Numbered from the stretch's first letter, positions 16,743 through 26,491 are shown. The stretch: DNA of 35,629 bases from Paludibacteraceae bacterium (GCA_017483945.1 JAFUUE010000091.1:1-35629); one strand, 5' to 3'. Numbers and translations: made by a program. The notes: generated from the sequence alone by a model not told the origin.

Positions 16743-16786
16743 GTGATTCTTTAGTGATTCTTTAGTGATTCATAGGTGATTCCTAT
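16743..16786 (+). repeat. 11-bp tandem array (GTGATTCTTTA), 4 units, in the susC leader
   Basis: The units are GTGATTCTTTA, GTGATTCTTTA, GTGATTCATAG and GTGATTCCTAT. All four keep GTGATTC; the last four bases vary. The array lies about 75 nt after the predicted start and 91 nt before the susC ATG. The rest of 16601-16877 shows nothing else I recognise. Confidence 0.9.
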
Positions 16787-16877
16787 GTTATACACGGTGC
16801 AAGTCACTTATACATACCTGAATAACAACATCCGATACCCGACAAAAACTCAACTTTACTTATAACAAATCTAATCT

Positions 16878-19800
16878 ATGAGAAAACACATGCAAAACAC
16901 GTTCCGCGCCTTCTTTATGGCCGGATTGTTGCTGATTGGCGGGCTCGTCAATGCCCGTACCATCAGCGGTGTTGTGACGGACCAGACCGGTGAGACTGTC
17001 ATCTCCGCATCAGTCATCGTCAAGGGGACAACCATCGGTACCGTCACCGACTTCGACGGTAACTACGTCATTGACGTCCCCGATGATGCACAAGTGCTCG
17101 TCTTCTCCTATATCGGCCTCCTGACCCAGGAGGTGGAGATTACCGGCAATGTAATCAATGTCGTCCTTCGGGAGAATGCCGAGGTCCTCGACGAAGTGGT
17201 CGTCACCGGCTACGGCACTACCAAGAAACGTGACCTCGTCACCTCTGTCGCCTCCGTCAGCGCTGACCAACTCAAGGACGTCCCCGTTACCACTGCCGCC
17301 GAGGCGCTCCAAGGTAAACTCGCCGGCGTGTCCGTGACCACCACGGAAGGTTCACCCGATGCCGACGTGAAAATCCGTGTCCGCGGAGGTACCTCACTCA
17401 CTCAGTCCAACGACCCCCTCTATATCGTGGACGGTTTCCCCGTGAGCAGCATATCCGATATCGCTCCCGGTGACATCGCCTCCATGGACGTCCTCAAGGA
17501 CGCCGCCGCAACGGCTATCTACGGTGCACAGGGCGCCAACGGCGTTATCATCATCACCACCAAGGACACCAATAGCGACGACGACAAGATGGTCATCCAT
17601 GCCGATTATACGGGTTATATGGGATGGCGCACCTTGGCGCGTAAGTACAAGATGATGAATTCCGAAGAGTTCCTCCGTATGCAGTATGAGTATGCCTATA
17701 TGGCCGGCGGCGGAGCCGAGAATAAGTTGGCGAGCACCTTCTTCGCCTTCTATGACCCCACCTACGACAAGGACACCAAGAGCCACGGCACACTCCAGAG
17801 CGTCATCGACTTCTGGAATGCCCAACCCTATGAGGACTGGCAGGAACAGACCTTCGGAGGCAACCACCTCAACTCAAACCATGCCTTCAACGTCTCCGGC
17901 GGTAACAAGGCGGCGAACTTCAACTTCTCCTATAACCGTATCGACGACGAGTCCATCATGTATGGCTCTAACTATAGCCGTAACAACCTCTCACTCAAGA
18001 CTAAGTTCAAACCTATCAAGAACCTCACCATCGCGGCTACTGCACGCTATACCAACACCAATGTCCTCGGCGCCGGTACCAACACCGCACAGGATGCCGG
18101 CTCCACGAACGAGAGCCGTCTGCGTAATGCCGTGAGCTTCGTACCTCTGGACAACAAGACTATCAACGAGGTCTTCCAGCACAATGGCGTCAAGGTTACC
18201 GACGAGGATGATAACGACCTTGGCAACCTCTATCCCCCCCAGACGGCCATCGACCACAGCTACCGCAAGAAAGTGGACAACAAACTCACCCTCAACGGCT
18301 ACGTGAGCTATAAGTTTGCCAAGCATTTCACCGTCAAGGCGGAGATAGGCTATGAGAACCGCTCGGTCACCAACGATCGCTATTATGGCCCCACCCACTT
18401 CTACGCACGTCGTGGTGACGGTAGTGCCCATGTCGGCTCCGGCTACGGACACACCATCTCCACCATGGACGTCACCTCGCGGCTCAAGGAGACCAACACC
18501 TTCGAGTATGCCCAGAAGTTCAATAAGGCGCATGACTTCTCCCTCCTCTTGGGCGAAGAGCAGACTATCAACAAAGGCGAACTCCGCACCATCTACGGCT
18601 ACGGCTTCTCGCCTGAACTCACCGGCCCGCAGGTGTTCAACGTGCTCGGCCTCGCTAAGGCTTCCGCTATTAAGAACTATATCGACCCCACGGACAACAT
18701 GCTCTCCGTCTTCGCACGAGCTAACTACAACTATATGGGTCGCTACTACCTGACTGCCACCTTCCGCGCAGACGGCTCCTCACGCTTTGCCAAAGGTAAC
18801 CAGTGGGGTTTCTTCCCCTCTGTCGCCGCCGCTTGGCGTATGGCCGACGAGCCCTTCATGGAGGGCGCACAGGACTGGCTCTCTAACCTCAAGTTCCGAC
18901 TCTCTTACGGCTCCGTGGGTAACAACAACGTGGACCTCGGATATCTCCACTTTGACTACCTCGCTTCCCAGTCCGTCTATATGCAGGGCATGACCAATAT
19001 CCTCACCGATGGACAGAACGGCACCAACAGCTATCTCGTGGCAGCCAACCCCAACCTCAAGTGGGAGACTACCATCACCCGTGACTTCGGTATTGACTAT
19101 GGCTTCTTCAACGAACGCCTCTCCGGTGCCATCGACCTCTATTGGAACAACACACGCGACCTCATCCTCCGTTACCGCCTCGCTACCGGTGGCTATAACT
19201 ACCAGTTCCGCAACATAGGCTCTACGGATAACAAGGGCGTCGAGTTCTCGGTCAAGGGCGTCATCCTCGACCACCGCGCCAAGGACCTCTCCTACGGCTT
19301 GACCGTGGATGCCAACATCTCCTATAACCATAACACGGTTGTGGACCTCGGCGGTATGGACAGCTACTCCGTATCTTCCCAGAGCTTCTCCTCCTATTAT
19401 ACCCAGGGCTATGAGTATATGCTCAAACCCGGCTCCGCTATCGGAGACGTCTATGGCTATAAGACCGACGGTTGGTACAAAGCATCCGACTTCGCCTCCT
19501 TCAACAAGAGCGTCAGCGCTACCAACGGAGGCTGGTTCGACGAGAACGGCAAGAAGATATCCACTCCCCTCGGCGACGCCTATCCCGGCATGGCCAAGAT
19601 AGTGGATGTGAATCAGGATGGTAAGATTGACGAAAACGATATGACCAAAATCGGCAACACCCTTCCTGTCGTCAACGGCGGTTTCAACATCAGTTGGTAT
19701 GTCGGCGGAGACAACTGGGGCAAGGTGGACTTCTCTGCTAACTTTACCTACTCGGTAGGCAACGACGTGGTCAACCTCACCGGGCTGGATTATGCTTCCG

Positions 19801-20294
19801 TCTGCTCCTCAACACGCAACCGCAACCTGCTGGCCAACCGGGGCACAGGCTTCCGCTATTCGCTCTTCGACGGCGAGGCCTTCCTGCCTGTGGACGGTGT
19901 GACGGGCTATGCCGGCAATAAGATTTCCGGCGATGCCTTCGCGGCCATGGCGCAGATGGTGGACGATGCTAACATCGGTGCCACCGTTCCGAACCCCTAT
20001 TCCGAGAAGTCTCTCGTCCTCACCGATAGATACGTAGAGAATGCTTCCTTCGTGCGTCTGGCCTCCCTCAACGTAGGCTACACCCTCGCGACCAAGTGGA
20101 CCAAGAAAGCGCATATCTCTACCTGCCGCTTCTTCTTCTCGGCCACCAACCTGTTCGTCGCTTCGCCTTACTCGGGACTCGACCCCGAGGTGGACACTCG
20201 CTCTAAGATTAACCCGCTGGCTGTCGGAGTGGACTTCTCCGCCTTCCCCAAGAGCCGCGGATTCAACTTCGGTGTGAATCTCTCTTTTGAATAA
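16878..20294 (+). CDS. SusC/RagA-family TonB-dependent transporter
   Basis: A 1138-residue outer-membrane transporter importing oligosaccharides, here presumably pectic. A signal peptide (about 1-26, ending VNA) precedes a carboxypeptidase-regulatory-like domain (about 27-105; TISGVVTDQTGETVISASVIVKG). The SusC motif DEVVVTGYGT follows, then the plug (about 115-225; VRGGTSLTQSNDPLYIVDGF, LKDAAATAIYGAQGANGVIII) and the beta-barrel to the C-terminal aromatic strand (FNFGVNLSFE). It lacks the N-terminal STN signalling extension, so control should not be through an anti-sigma partner. It is followed 24 nt later by its SusD partner. Confidence 0.95.
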   Translation: MRKHMQNTFRAFFMAGLLLIGGLVNARTISGVVTDQTGETVISASVIVKGTTIGTVTDFDGNYVIDVPDDAQVLVFSYIGLLTQEVEITGNVINVVLRENAEVLDEVVVTGYGTTKKRDLVTSVASVSADQLKDVPVTTAAEALQGKLAGVSVTTTEGSPDADVKIRVRGGTSLTQSNDPLYIVDGFPVSSISDIAPGDIASMDVLKDAAATAIYGAQGANGVIIITTKDTNSDDDKMVIHADYTGYMGWRTLARKYKMMNSEEFLRMQYEYAYMAGGGAENKLASTFFAFYDPTYDKDTKSHGTLQSVIDFWNAQPYEDWQEQTFGGNHLNSNHAFNVSGGNKAANFNFSYNRIDDESIMYGSNYSRNNLSLKTKFKPIKNLTIAATARYTNTNVLGAGTNTAQDAGSTNESRLRNAVSFVPLDNKTINEVFQHNGVKVTDEDDNDLGNLYPPQTAIDHSYRKKVDNKLTLNGYVSYKFAKHFTVKAEIGYENRSVTNDRYYGPTHFYARRGDGSAHVGSGYGHTISTMDVTSRLKETNTFEYAQKFNKAHDFSLLLGEEQTINKGELRTIYGYGFSPELTGPQVFNVLGLAKASAIKNYIDPTDNMLSVFARANYNYMGRYYLTATFRADGSSRFAKGNQWGFFPSVAAAWRMADEPFMEGAQDWLSNLKFRLSYGSVGNNNVDLGYLHFDYLASQSVYMQGMTNILTDGQNGTNSYLVAANPNLKWETTITRDFGIDYGFFNERLSGAIDLYWNNTRDLILRYRLATGGYNYQFRNIGSTDNKGVEFSVKGVILDHRAKDLSYGLTVDANISYNHNTVVDLGGMDSYSVSSQSFSSYYTQGYEYMLKPGSAIGDVYGYKTDGWYKASDFASFNKSVSATNGGWFDENGKKISTPLGDAYPGMAKIVDVNQDGKIDENDMTKIGNTLPVVNGGFNISWYVGGDNWGKVDFSANFTYSVGNDVVNLTGLDYASVCSSTRNRNLLANRGTGFRYSLFDGEAFLPVDGVTGYAGNKISGDAFAAMAQMVDDANIGATVPNPYSEKSLVLTDRYVENASFVRLASLNVGYTLATKWTKKAHISTCRFFFSATNLFVASPYSGLDPEVDTRSKINPLAVGVDFSAFPKSRGFNFGVNLSFE

Positions 20295-20318
20295 TCACCT
20301 ATATAACTGATATCTGAT

Positions 20319-22289
20319 ATGAAACGCATTCAATATATTATGCTTGCCGTAGCGGCACTCTCCCTCACGGCTTGCGAAGGATTCTTCAACAACGAGTCCC
20401 CCTCGGCGATTGATGCCTCGGCTGTCTTCTCCAATCCTGTCAATACCGAGCAGGCTATCTACGGCGTCTATGACCTCTTCGGCAAGAACAACTCTTACCT
20501 CAACCGTCTGGCGTGTGGTTACAACGGACTTAACACCGACATCGAGTATAGCACCAAGTCCACCTCCACCGATGGCGTAGAAGAACTCATGCTCTATGAC
20601 TGCTCACTCGGCAATACGAATGTCAGCAGCGTGAACGGTACCGACATATGGTCGTACCTCAATACTATGATTGAGCGCTGCAATAACATCATCGAGGGAC
20701 TCGACCAATATGGTGATGTCGAGCACAATGCTACGATGGCTTACTACCTCGGCGAGGCACATTTCCTCCGCGCTTTCGCTACCCTCGAGCAGGTGAAGTA
20801 CTGGGGTGATGTCCCCGCACGCTTTGTCTCGCTGGCCAAGGATGAGAAGGGCGTCGATGCCCGCAAGGCGGACCGTAACCTCTGCTACGAGCAGATTCGT
20901 CTCGACCTCAACCGCGCAGCCGAACTGCTCCCCTGGTCTGCTGAATGTCCTGAGTCTGTGAAGAATAACGTCGGGCGTGCCAGCAAGGCCGCCGCGCTCG
21001 CGCTTCTCGCTCGCGCAGACCTGATGTATGCCGGTAAGGCCGTTCGCCCCAACACGATTGAAGACCCCTCCGGCTACTCCGTGACCTTCAATGTCACCGA
21101 TGCAGACAAGCGTCAGCAGCTCTACAAAGAGGCGCTCGATGCCTGTGCACAGATTATCGCAACGGAGGACTTCAAACTCGCAGCCGACTTCGCAACGCCC
21201 TTCAAGCAGATATGCTCCGACGTGACGGACTACTCCAAGATGGAGCACATCTGGGTCATCCCCTTTGCTGACGGCGCACGCGGACGTGTGCTCAACTACA
21301 ACGCCCCCAAGCTCTCCGACGATGCCAAGACAGCCGTACCGGGACACCTCCATGGATATGCCAAGGGCGGCAAGTCCAACGGGCACGTGTGTATATCCCC
21401 CGCTTTTATCTTCCAGTTTGACAAGGCGGACAAGCGTCGCGAAGTCACCTTCGTCACGGGCCAGTGGGAGTACAACAACGGCGCTTCCGAGGTCAGCGAC
21501 GATAGCGCACGGGCAGTCCTCTTCCCCATCGTAGCACCGGACACCGTATCTGACCCCAATGCCTTGCGTCTCTTCCAGAAGCATAACTCTATTGACAAGT
21601 TCTTCCTGGGTAAGTATCGCTTCGAGTGGATGGCATCTACACGCGCCCTCTCCAACGATGAAGACGGCGTCGATTTCCCCATCCTGCGCTATGCCGACGT
21701 GCTCCTCATGTTCGCTGAGGCCTCTCTCGGTGGCATCAGCGGTGACGCTCCCGCTAACGAGAGCGGACTCTCGCCTGTGGAGCAGGTGAACAAGCTGCGC
21801 CGCCGTGCCGGTGTCCCCGAACTGGCTACACTCGACATGGATGCCATCAAGCAGGAGCGCGCCTTCGAGTTGTGCGGCGAGTATGTCCGCAAGTACGACC
21901 TCATGCGTTGGGGATGCCTGCGCGAGAGCCTCGTGGCTACGCAGAACACAGTCCGCAAGATGGCAACCTCTGCCGGACGCGCCGAACTGAATATCGCTGA
22001 CTCTATCTGCTATAAGTACCGCTACGACAGCGAGGTCAAAGGCTATGTCATGGACAGCATCTACGGCCTCGCTAAGGGAGAGACGGCACGTCCCGCCACC
22101 TTCAATAAGGCTACCGGATGGCAGATTAAGGGCATCTATTACTCAGACTCCAAGGGCAACCTGCTCCATGAGGATAATTATCCCATCTTCGTAGCCGAGG
22201 AGAATCTCGAGACTCGCCAGTACTGGCCCATCTTCGCTACCAATATCGCCGCTTCTAACGGCACTTTGTGGAACAACTACGGCTACTAA
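20319..22289 (+). CDS. SusD/RagB-family surface glycan-binding lipoprotein
   Basis: A 656-residue lipoprotein capping the SusC channel. The signal peptide ends in LTAC with acylated Cys19, followed by EGFFNNESPSAI, the usual SusD start. The helical TPR-like core (about 90-350; YLGEAHFLRAFATLEQVKYWGDVP) and the conserved C-terminal segment FPILRYADVLLMFAEASLG ... AIKQERAFELCGEYVRKYDLMRWG are clear. Length is at the upper end for the family. It is 3 nt upstream of the pectate lyase gene, which fits a pectin role. Confidence 0.95.
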   Translation: MKRIQYIMLAVAALSLTACEGFFNNESPSAIDASAVFSNPVNTEQAIYGVYDLFGKNNSYLNRLACGYNGLNTDIEYSTKSTSTDGVEELMLYDCSLGNTNVSSVNGTDIWSYLNTMIERCNNIIEGLDQYGDVEHNATMAYYLGEAHFLRAFATLEQVKYWGDVPARFVSLAKDEKGVDARKADRNLCYEQIRLDLNRAAELLPWSAECPESVKNNVGRASKAAALALLARADLMYAGKAVRPNTIEDPSGYSVTFNVTDADKRQQLYKEALDACAQIIATEDFKLAADFATPFKQICSDVTDYSKMEHIWVIPFADGARGRVLNYNAPKLSDDAKTAVPGHLHGYAKGGKSNGHVCISPAFIFQFDKADKRREVTFVTGQWEYNNGASEVSDDSARAVLFPIVAPDTVSDPNALRLFQKHNSIDKFFLGKYRFEWMASTRALSNDEDGVDFPILRYADVLLMFAEASLGGISGDAPANESGLSPVEQVNKLRRRAGVPELATLDMDAIKQERAFELCGEYVRKYDLMRWGCLRESLVATQNTVRKMATSAGRAELNIADSICYKYRYDSEVKGYVMDSIYGLAKGETARPATFNKATGWQIKGIYYSDSKGNLLHEDNYPIFVAEENLETRQYWPIFATNIAASNGTLWNNYGY

Positions 22290-22292
22290 CCT

Positions 22293-23807
22293 ATGTCTCT
22301 GCGCTATTCTCTGTCCGGACTGATGCTCCTCTCGCTACTGACTGTGTGCTGCACGGCTTGCGAGGATAAGGATACTCCCTCCGGCGATACGAAACAGCTT
22401 GCCGCCGCCTGCCGCTATATCAGCGGCGGCGGCGCTGCGGCTACAGGCGGCTCCGGCGGCACGTTCATATGGGTCGAGACGCTCGAGGATACGTACGACG
22501 CCCAGTCCGGCAAACCCTCTGAAGGCACCCTCCGCTATGCCATTGAGCAGGGAGGTACACGCATCATCGGCTTCCGTGTCGCGGGTACTATCCACCTGAG
22601 GAACCCCCTGACAATCAACAACGGCAATGTCACTATCCTGGGACAATCGGCCCCCGGAGACGGTATCTGCATAGCCGACTATCCGCTCATCATCAAGGCT
22701 AATAACGTCATTGTCCGCTTCCTGCGCTTCCGTATGGGCGAAGCCGGTTCGGTGGCGGATAAGAAGGAGTATGACGCCGTCTCGGTGAATAACACCGACC
22801 GCGTGGTGCTCGACCACCTGTCTTGCTCATGGTCGGTGGATGAGTGCGTTAGCTGCTATGGCAATACCAATTTCACCATGCAGTACTGCTTCATCAGTGA
22901 GTCGCTTCGCAACTCCGTCCACGGCAAGGGACGCCACGGCTACGGCGGTATATGGGGAGGCACGAACGCGTCCTTCCACCACAACCTGCTGGCCCACCAC
23001 GACAGCCGTAATCCGCGTTTTGACCACGACTATGTGGAGCATACCTGTCACGGACCGTTGGATTTCGTCAATAACGTGGTCTATAACTGGGGCGGTAACT
23101 CCGCCTACGGCGGCGAGTCGTCGTCCACCAACGGCGAGCCCCGCCATATCAACTTCGTAGCCAACTACTTCAAGCCCGGCCCCGCCACAGGGGATAAGGT
23201 GGGAACACGGCTGCTCAACCCGACAACCAAGTGCGACAACGTCAATAGTGAGGGTAAGCACGAGGGATGTCAACCGAAGTTCGGCGGTACCATCTTGCCT
23301 GCTAAGTTCTACATGGCAGACAACTATATGTACGGCTCTGACGCTGTCACGGCCGACAACTGGAGCGGTGTCTATCCCGACGATGCGTCGAAGAAATCGC
23401 AGTGCGTCGCTTCGGCGCGCTGGACCGAGGGACTGACCGCGCTCACCTCCGAGCAGACAGCCGAGCAGGCATTCGAGACCGTGCTCTCCAAGGGCGGTTG
23501 TTCCCTGGTGCGCGATGCTATCGACCAACGCCTCGTCACGGAGGTGCGGAACGGTACGGCTACATGCAAGGGGAGCAACGGCTCCTCCAACGGCCTGATA
23601 GACACACCCTCTGACGCCGGAGGATGGCCTACCTATCGGACGGCGGCGCTGCCTCAGGACACCGACCACGACGGTATCCCCGACGAGTGGGAGAAGACTA
23701 ACGGGCTCAACCCCGAGTGGTCTGCCGATGCACGCAAGCAGACGCTCGTCGAGGGCTTCACCAACATCGAGGTCTATATGAACAGCATCGTGTCAAGCCT
23801 GTACTGA
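22293..23807 (+). CDS. pectate lyase-like lipoprotein (PL1 family)
   Basis: A 504-residue parallel beta-helix protein resembling polysaccharide lyase family 1, which cleaves homogalacturonan by beta-elimination. The signal peptide ends with CTAC (acylated Cys23) followed by the acidic EDKD, consistent with surface export. The N-terminal GGSGGTFIWVETLEDTYD and IIGFRVAGTIHLRNPLTINNGNVTI open the helix. VVLDHLSCSWSVDECVSCYG is typical of PL1. A C-terminal calcium-type segment DTDHDGIPDEWEKTNGLNP (about 449-467) is of the thrombospondin-3/dockerin kind. It is last in the susC-susD operon. Exact substrate, pectate or another polyuronide, is inferred. Confidence 0.85.
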   Translation: MSLRYSLSGLMLLSLLTVCCTACEDKDTPSGDTKQLAAACRYISGGGAAATGGSGGTFIWVETLEDTYDAQSGKPSEGTLRYAIEQGGTRIIGFRVAGTIHLRNPLTINNGNVTILGQSAPGDGICIADYPLIIKANNVIVRFLRFRMGEAGSVADKKEYDAVSVNNTDRVVLDHLSCSWSVDECVSCYGNTNFTMQYCFISESLRNSVHGKGRHGYGGIWGGTNASFHHNLLAHHDSRNPRFDHDYVEHTCHGPLDFVNNVVYNWGGNSAYGGESSSTNGEPRHINFVANYFKPGPATGDKVGTRLLNPTTKCDNVNSEGKHEGCQPKFGGTILPAKFYMADNYMYGSDAVTADNWSGVYPDDASKKSQCVASARWTEGLTALTSEQTAEQAFETVLSKGGCSLVRDAIDQRLVTEVRNGTATCKGSNGSSNGLIDTPSDAGGWPTYRTAALPQDTDHDGIPDEWEKTNGLNPEWSADARKQTLVEGFTNIEVYMNSIVSSLY

Positions 23808-23834
23808 TTGCAGGCGGCACGACCTATTGATAAA

Positions 23835-23864
23835 CGTGGGCTGATTCGTGAGAATCAGCCCGCG
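23835..23864. terminator. hairpin between convergent PL1 and GH28 genes
   Basis: A 10-bp perfect stem (GGGCTGATTC 23838-23847, GAATCAGCCC 23852-23861), extended to 13 bp with one wobble pair, encloses a 4-nt loop. No clean T tract follows. It probably ends transcription from both sides. Confidence 0.65.
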
Positions 23865-23912
23865 CTGTTGTTGCCGTAGGGGGCGCGTATGTCGAAGGCC
23901 CCGGGAGCCGGG

Positions 23913-25409
23913 TTATTCCAGCGGCTTTCCGTTCCAGAGGAGGTTCTTGCTATGCTTGATGCTGTTCTCTTTCTGGGGCGTAATCAGGCAGTTGTTGAAG
24001 ATGAAATCCTCGGCGTAGTCGATGGTCATGCCCTCGCGGACACCGTAGAAATTCACGGCATCAAAGCGGATATTGTGCACGGGCAGTCCTTTCATGCCGG
24101 TGACATCCAGTGCCTTGCGGGCGTTGGCGCAGATGATGTTGCGGAAGGCGATGTTGCTCCATTCGGGGTAGAACTTCGACTTGTCGTCCATGTCGGTCGC
24201 GCCGCGTCCTCCGGCCGAGCGGTCCGCATATTCGGACAGGAAGAGGATAGCCGCTTCGCGGATGTTCTTCATAGTGATATTGACGCAGTAGATGTCTTCG
24301 CACTGCCCGCCGCGGCCGGGGGCCGACTTGAAGCGGCATCCGATGTCCGTGCCGTCGAACATGCAGTCTTTCACAATGATACGCTGCATGCCGCCGCTGA
24401 ACTCCGAGCCGATGACGAAGCCGCCGTGTGCGCGATAGACGGTGTCGTTGCAGATGAGGAAGTCGCGTTGCGGGCCGGCCGCCACACCTTTCTCGCCTAC
24501 GCCGCCCTTCATACATATGCCGTCGTCACCGGCGGAGATATGGCATCCGGCGATGAGGGCGACCTGGACATTGCCCGGGTCCATGGCGTCACCGTTCTGG
24601 GCCCACCACGGGCAGTCGATAGTGACGTCCTCGATGATGAGGTTCTGTATGCGCGTGGGCACCAGGTGGAACTTCGGGCTATTACGGAGTGTGATGCCCT
24701 GGACGACCACGTTCTTCGAGTCGGTGATGTTGACCAGGTGCGGACGCATCTTCTCTTGTATCTCGGGGGTGGCGGCGATGTTGGGGATACCGTTGTTGAG
24801 GTTGAAGGGGTACCAAAGGCGGTAGGTCTTGTCGTCCTGCCGGAGCGTGCCTCCCATGGCCAGGGCGGCGTCCCACACCTCGGGCAACTTGCCGTCACGC
24901 ACCACTTTCTTCTCTTTAATAGGGCGCCAGTAGAAGCCCTGTCCGTCTATCGTGCCCTGTCCTGTGATGCCGATGTTCTCGCACTTGGAGGCGCGGATGA
25001 GTGCGTAGCACTTCTTCGAGCCGTCACGCGGGTCGTTCGGCTGCACGTATAGCTCTTTGTTCTCGCTGAAGAGGATGGTCGCGCCGCGTTTGAGGTGGAG
25101 GTTGACGTTGCTGCGCAGCTGGATGGGGCCGGTCTTCCACACGCCCTTGGGGACGATGAGGTGGCCGCCGCCGCGCTTGTTGAGGTCGCGGATAGCCGCG
25201 TCGAAAGCCGCCGTGCAGAGGCTGTCGCCGCCCGGGACGGCACCGTAGTCCGTCAGCAGAACTGTCAGCGCGGGGAACTGCACCGGTTGCACATGTTCAA
25301 TCTCAATAGGCAGGTCGGTGTAGTACTTGTCGTACTTGTTGAGCGTCTGTGCCTGCATCGTCACGCACAGGATGGCCGTAGCCATCATCAGAGAAGCGAT
25401 TCGTTTCAT
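23913..25409 (-). CDS. GH28 polygalacturonase-family glycoside hydrolase
   Basis: A 498-residue exported beta-helix hydrolase acting on galacturonan chains. The start at 25409 gives the signal peptide MKRIASLMMATAILCVTMQAQ. Upstream in-frame ATGs at 25418 and 25469 exist, but the latter lies inside the promoter. The N-terminal LLTDYGAVPGGDSLCTAAFDAAI is the family opening. Catalytic landmarks: QNGDAMD with Asp274 and Asp277, Asp295-Asp296 in SAGDDG, HGGFVIGSE and the RFK triplet in GCRFKS. It is convergent with the SusCD-PL1 operon and complements it by hydrolysing what the lyase releases. Endo- or exo-action cannot be decided here. Confidence 0.92.
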   Translation of the reverse strand: MKRIASLMMATAILCVTMQAQTLNKYDKYYTDLPIEIEHVQPVQFPALTVLLTDYGAVPGGDSLCTAAFDAAIRDLNKRGGGHLIVPKGVWKTGPIQLRSNVNLHLKRGATILFSENKELYVQPNDPRDGSKKCYALIRASKCENIGITGQGTIDGQGFYWRPIKEKKVVRDGKLPEVWDAALAMGGTLRQDDKTYRLWYPFNLNNGIPNIAATPEIQEKMRPHLVNITDSKNVVVQGITLRNSPKFHLVPTRIQNLIIEDVTIDCPWWAQNGDAMDPGNVQVALIAGCHISAGDDGICMKGGVGEKGVAAGPQRDFLICNDTVYRAHGGFVIGSEFSGGMQRIIVKDCMFDGTDIGCRFKSAPGRGGQCEDIYCVNITMKNIREAAILFLSEYADRSAGGRGATDMDDKSKFYPEWSNIAFRNIICANARKALDVTGMKGLPVHNIRFDAVNFYGVREGMTIDYAEDFIFNNCLITPQKENSIKHSKNLLWNGKPLE

Positions 25410-25435
25410 GGGTCCCATACTTAGGTTAGTTAATG

Positions 25436-25470
25436 CAAAGGTACTAAATATTTGCGAATATCGTGCCAAA
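25436..25470 (-). promoter_or_regulatory. promoter of the GH28 gene
   Basis: On the minus strand, the -7 element TACCTTTG (25436-25443) is clear. The best -33 element TTTG (25467-25470) is 23 bp away, not the usual 20. Like susC, this gene therefore has an imperfect core. It rules out the ATG at 25469 as start. Confidence 0.65.
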
Positions 25471-25515
25471 ATAATGCAAGAAAGTCAATTTTTCTACATT
25501 TTCAGTCAAAATATA

Positions 25516-25547
25516 GTTGCATATACCAAATAAAAGCAGTATCTTTG
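25516..25547 (+). promoter_or_regulatory. promoter of the secreted hypothetical gene
   Basis: -33 GTTG (25516-25519) and -7 TATCTTTG (25540-25547) are 20 bp apart. The leader to 25723 is about 170 nt. Confidence 0.7.
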
Positions 25548-25637
25548 CACCGTTGAATGGTGTGACCTCCGGCCTCGGCCGTTCGCACCGACAATACAGC
25601 CCCGGAGGAGCAATGGGACAACCGAGATGAGGTAAGA

Positions 25638-25659
25638 GCATAGCAGGGGCATAGCACAA
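25638..25659 (+). repeat. two-unit 11-bp repeat in a leader
   Basis: GCATAGCAGGG is followed by GCATAGCACAA, 8 of 11 matching. It lies in the untranslated leader of the 25723 gene. Weak alone, but it has the same period as the other arrays. Confidence 0.45.
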
Positions 25660-25722
25660 TGGAACATAAAGGTATAATATACATATTAACCTAATTTATT
25701 AACCAACTAAAAACTCAACATT

Positions 25723-26469
25723 ATGAAGAAATTCTTCTTTTTTGCAGTAGCTGCCTTCACGGCTGTTACAATGAATGCGCAAGTTCTGTCATTTGGTGAT
25801 GCTGTTATTGCCAAGGCTAACTTCCCGCAGGACACTATCATCGCGTGCGCCGATAACGCCGAGTTCGCCCTCCACATTGAGTGCGATATTGACGGCGGTA
25901 AGGTAGAGATTGACGCAAACAACGCCAACTTCGGTACTCCCGAGGACTTCGTTAAATACTCATATCGTCTGAAGACCGGTGGTAAGTATGATACCACTGT
26001 CGGCAAAGGCAAACTGAACAAGATGACCCTGGCTATCCCCGAGAAAGGTACACTGAAGATATGTGCTCGTACCGGTTCTGCTACAACAGAGCGTGCTATT
26101 GTATTGGCAGCCGACGGTCAAGAAATCTTCCGTCAGGCGCTCCTTGACGAGCAGGCAACCAAATTAAAGGATCTTGATGAGGATGGCGTGCAGAAAACGA
26201 ACGATAAGGGCGAACTCAAGTGGCTCGTTTATTTCCCCGTTTATAGCGTTAACGTAGAGGCCGGTGACTATGACCTGATGTATCCGGATGGCGCTGTTAA
26301 CTTCTATGCATTCGAGCTCGTTACTGAAGGTGGTTCTGTAGAGCCCCAACCCGAAGGAGTAGAGGAAGTAGCCGGTGCTGTGAAGGCTCAGAAGGTAGTT
26401 GAGAACGGCCAGCTGTTCATCATCAAGAACGGTGTCCGCTTCAACGCTGTAGGTGCTGTTGTGAAATAA
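25723..26469 (+). CDS. secreted protein of unknown function with shared C-terminal tail
   Basis: A 248-residue exported protein that I do not recognise. The signal peptide MKKFFFFAVAAFTAVTMNAQ ends near residue 20. The body is beta-rich (LSFGDAVIAKANFPQDTIIA, KVEIDANNANFGTPEDFVKY, LKICARTGSATTERAIVLAA) and resembles a single beta-sandwich, perhaps a carbohydrate-binding or adhesin-like domain. A Glu/Pro linker (GGSVEPQPEGVEEVAG, about 206-221) precedes the last 25 residues, which form the tail also found in the GH13 enzyme and the protein at the right edge. It has its own promoter and strong terminator, so it is monocistronic. Codon use is more A/T-rich at third positions than in the PUL, perhaps reflecting high expression or different origin. 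Confidence 0.8.
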   Translation: MKKFFFFAVAAFTAVTMNAQVLSFGDAVIAKANFPQDTIIACADNAEFALHIECDIDGGKVEIDANNANFGTPEDFVKYSYRLKTGGKYDTTVGKGKLNKMTLAIPEKGTLKICARTGSATTERAIVLAADGQEIFRQALLDEQATKLKDLDEDGVQKTNDKGELKWLVYFPVYSVNVEAGDYDLMYPDGAVNFYAFELVTEGGSVEPQPEGVEEVAGAVKAQKVVENGQLFIIKNGVRFNAVGAVVK

Positions 26470-26491
26470 TTATCAACGGTTTACTGATACG

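Noticed and set aside
16667-16765. A 32-codon frame in the susC leader (MLSRITHTSSAKTRCL...)
   Set aside because: It begins at or before the predicted transcription start, runs into the repeat array and has no protein-like pattern.
23889-25052. A 387-codon plus-strand frame opposite the GH28 gene
   Set aside because: Composition typical of an antisense frame; the GH28 catalytic residues settle the coding strand.
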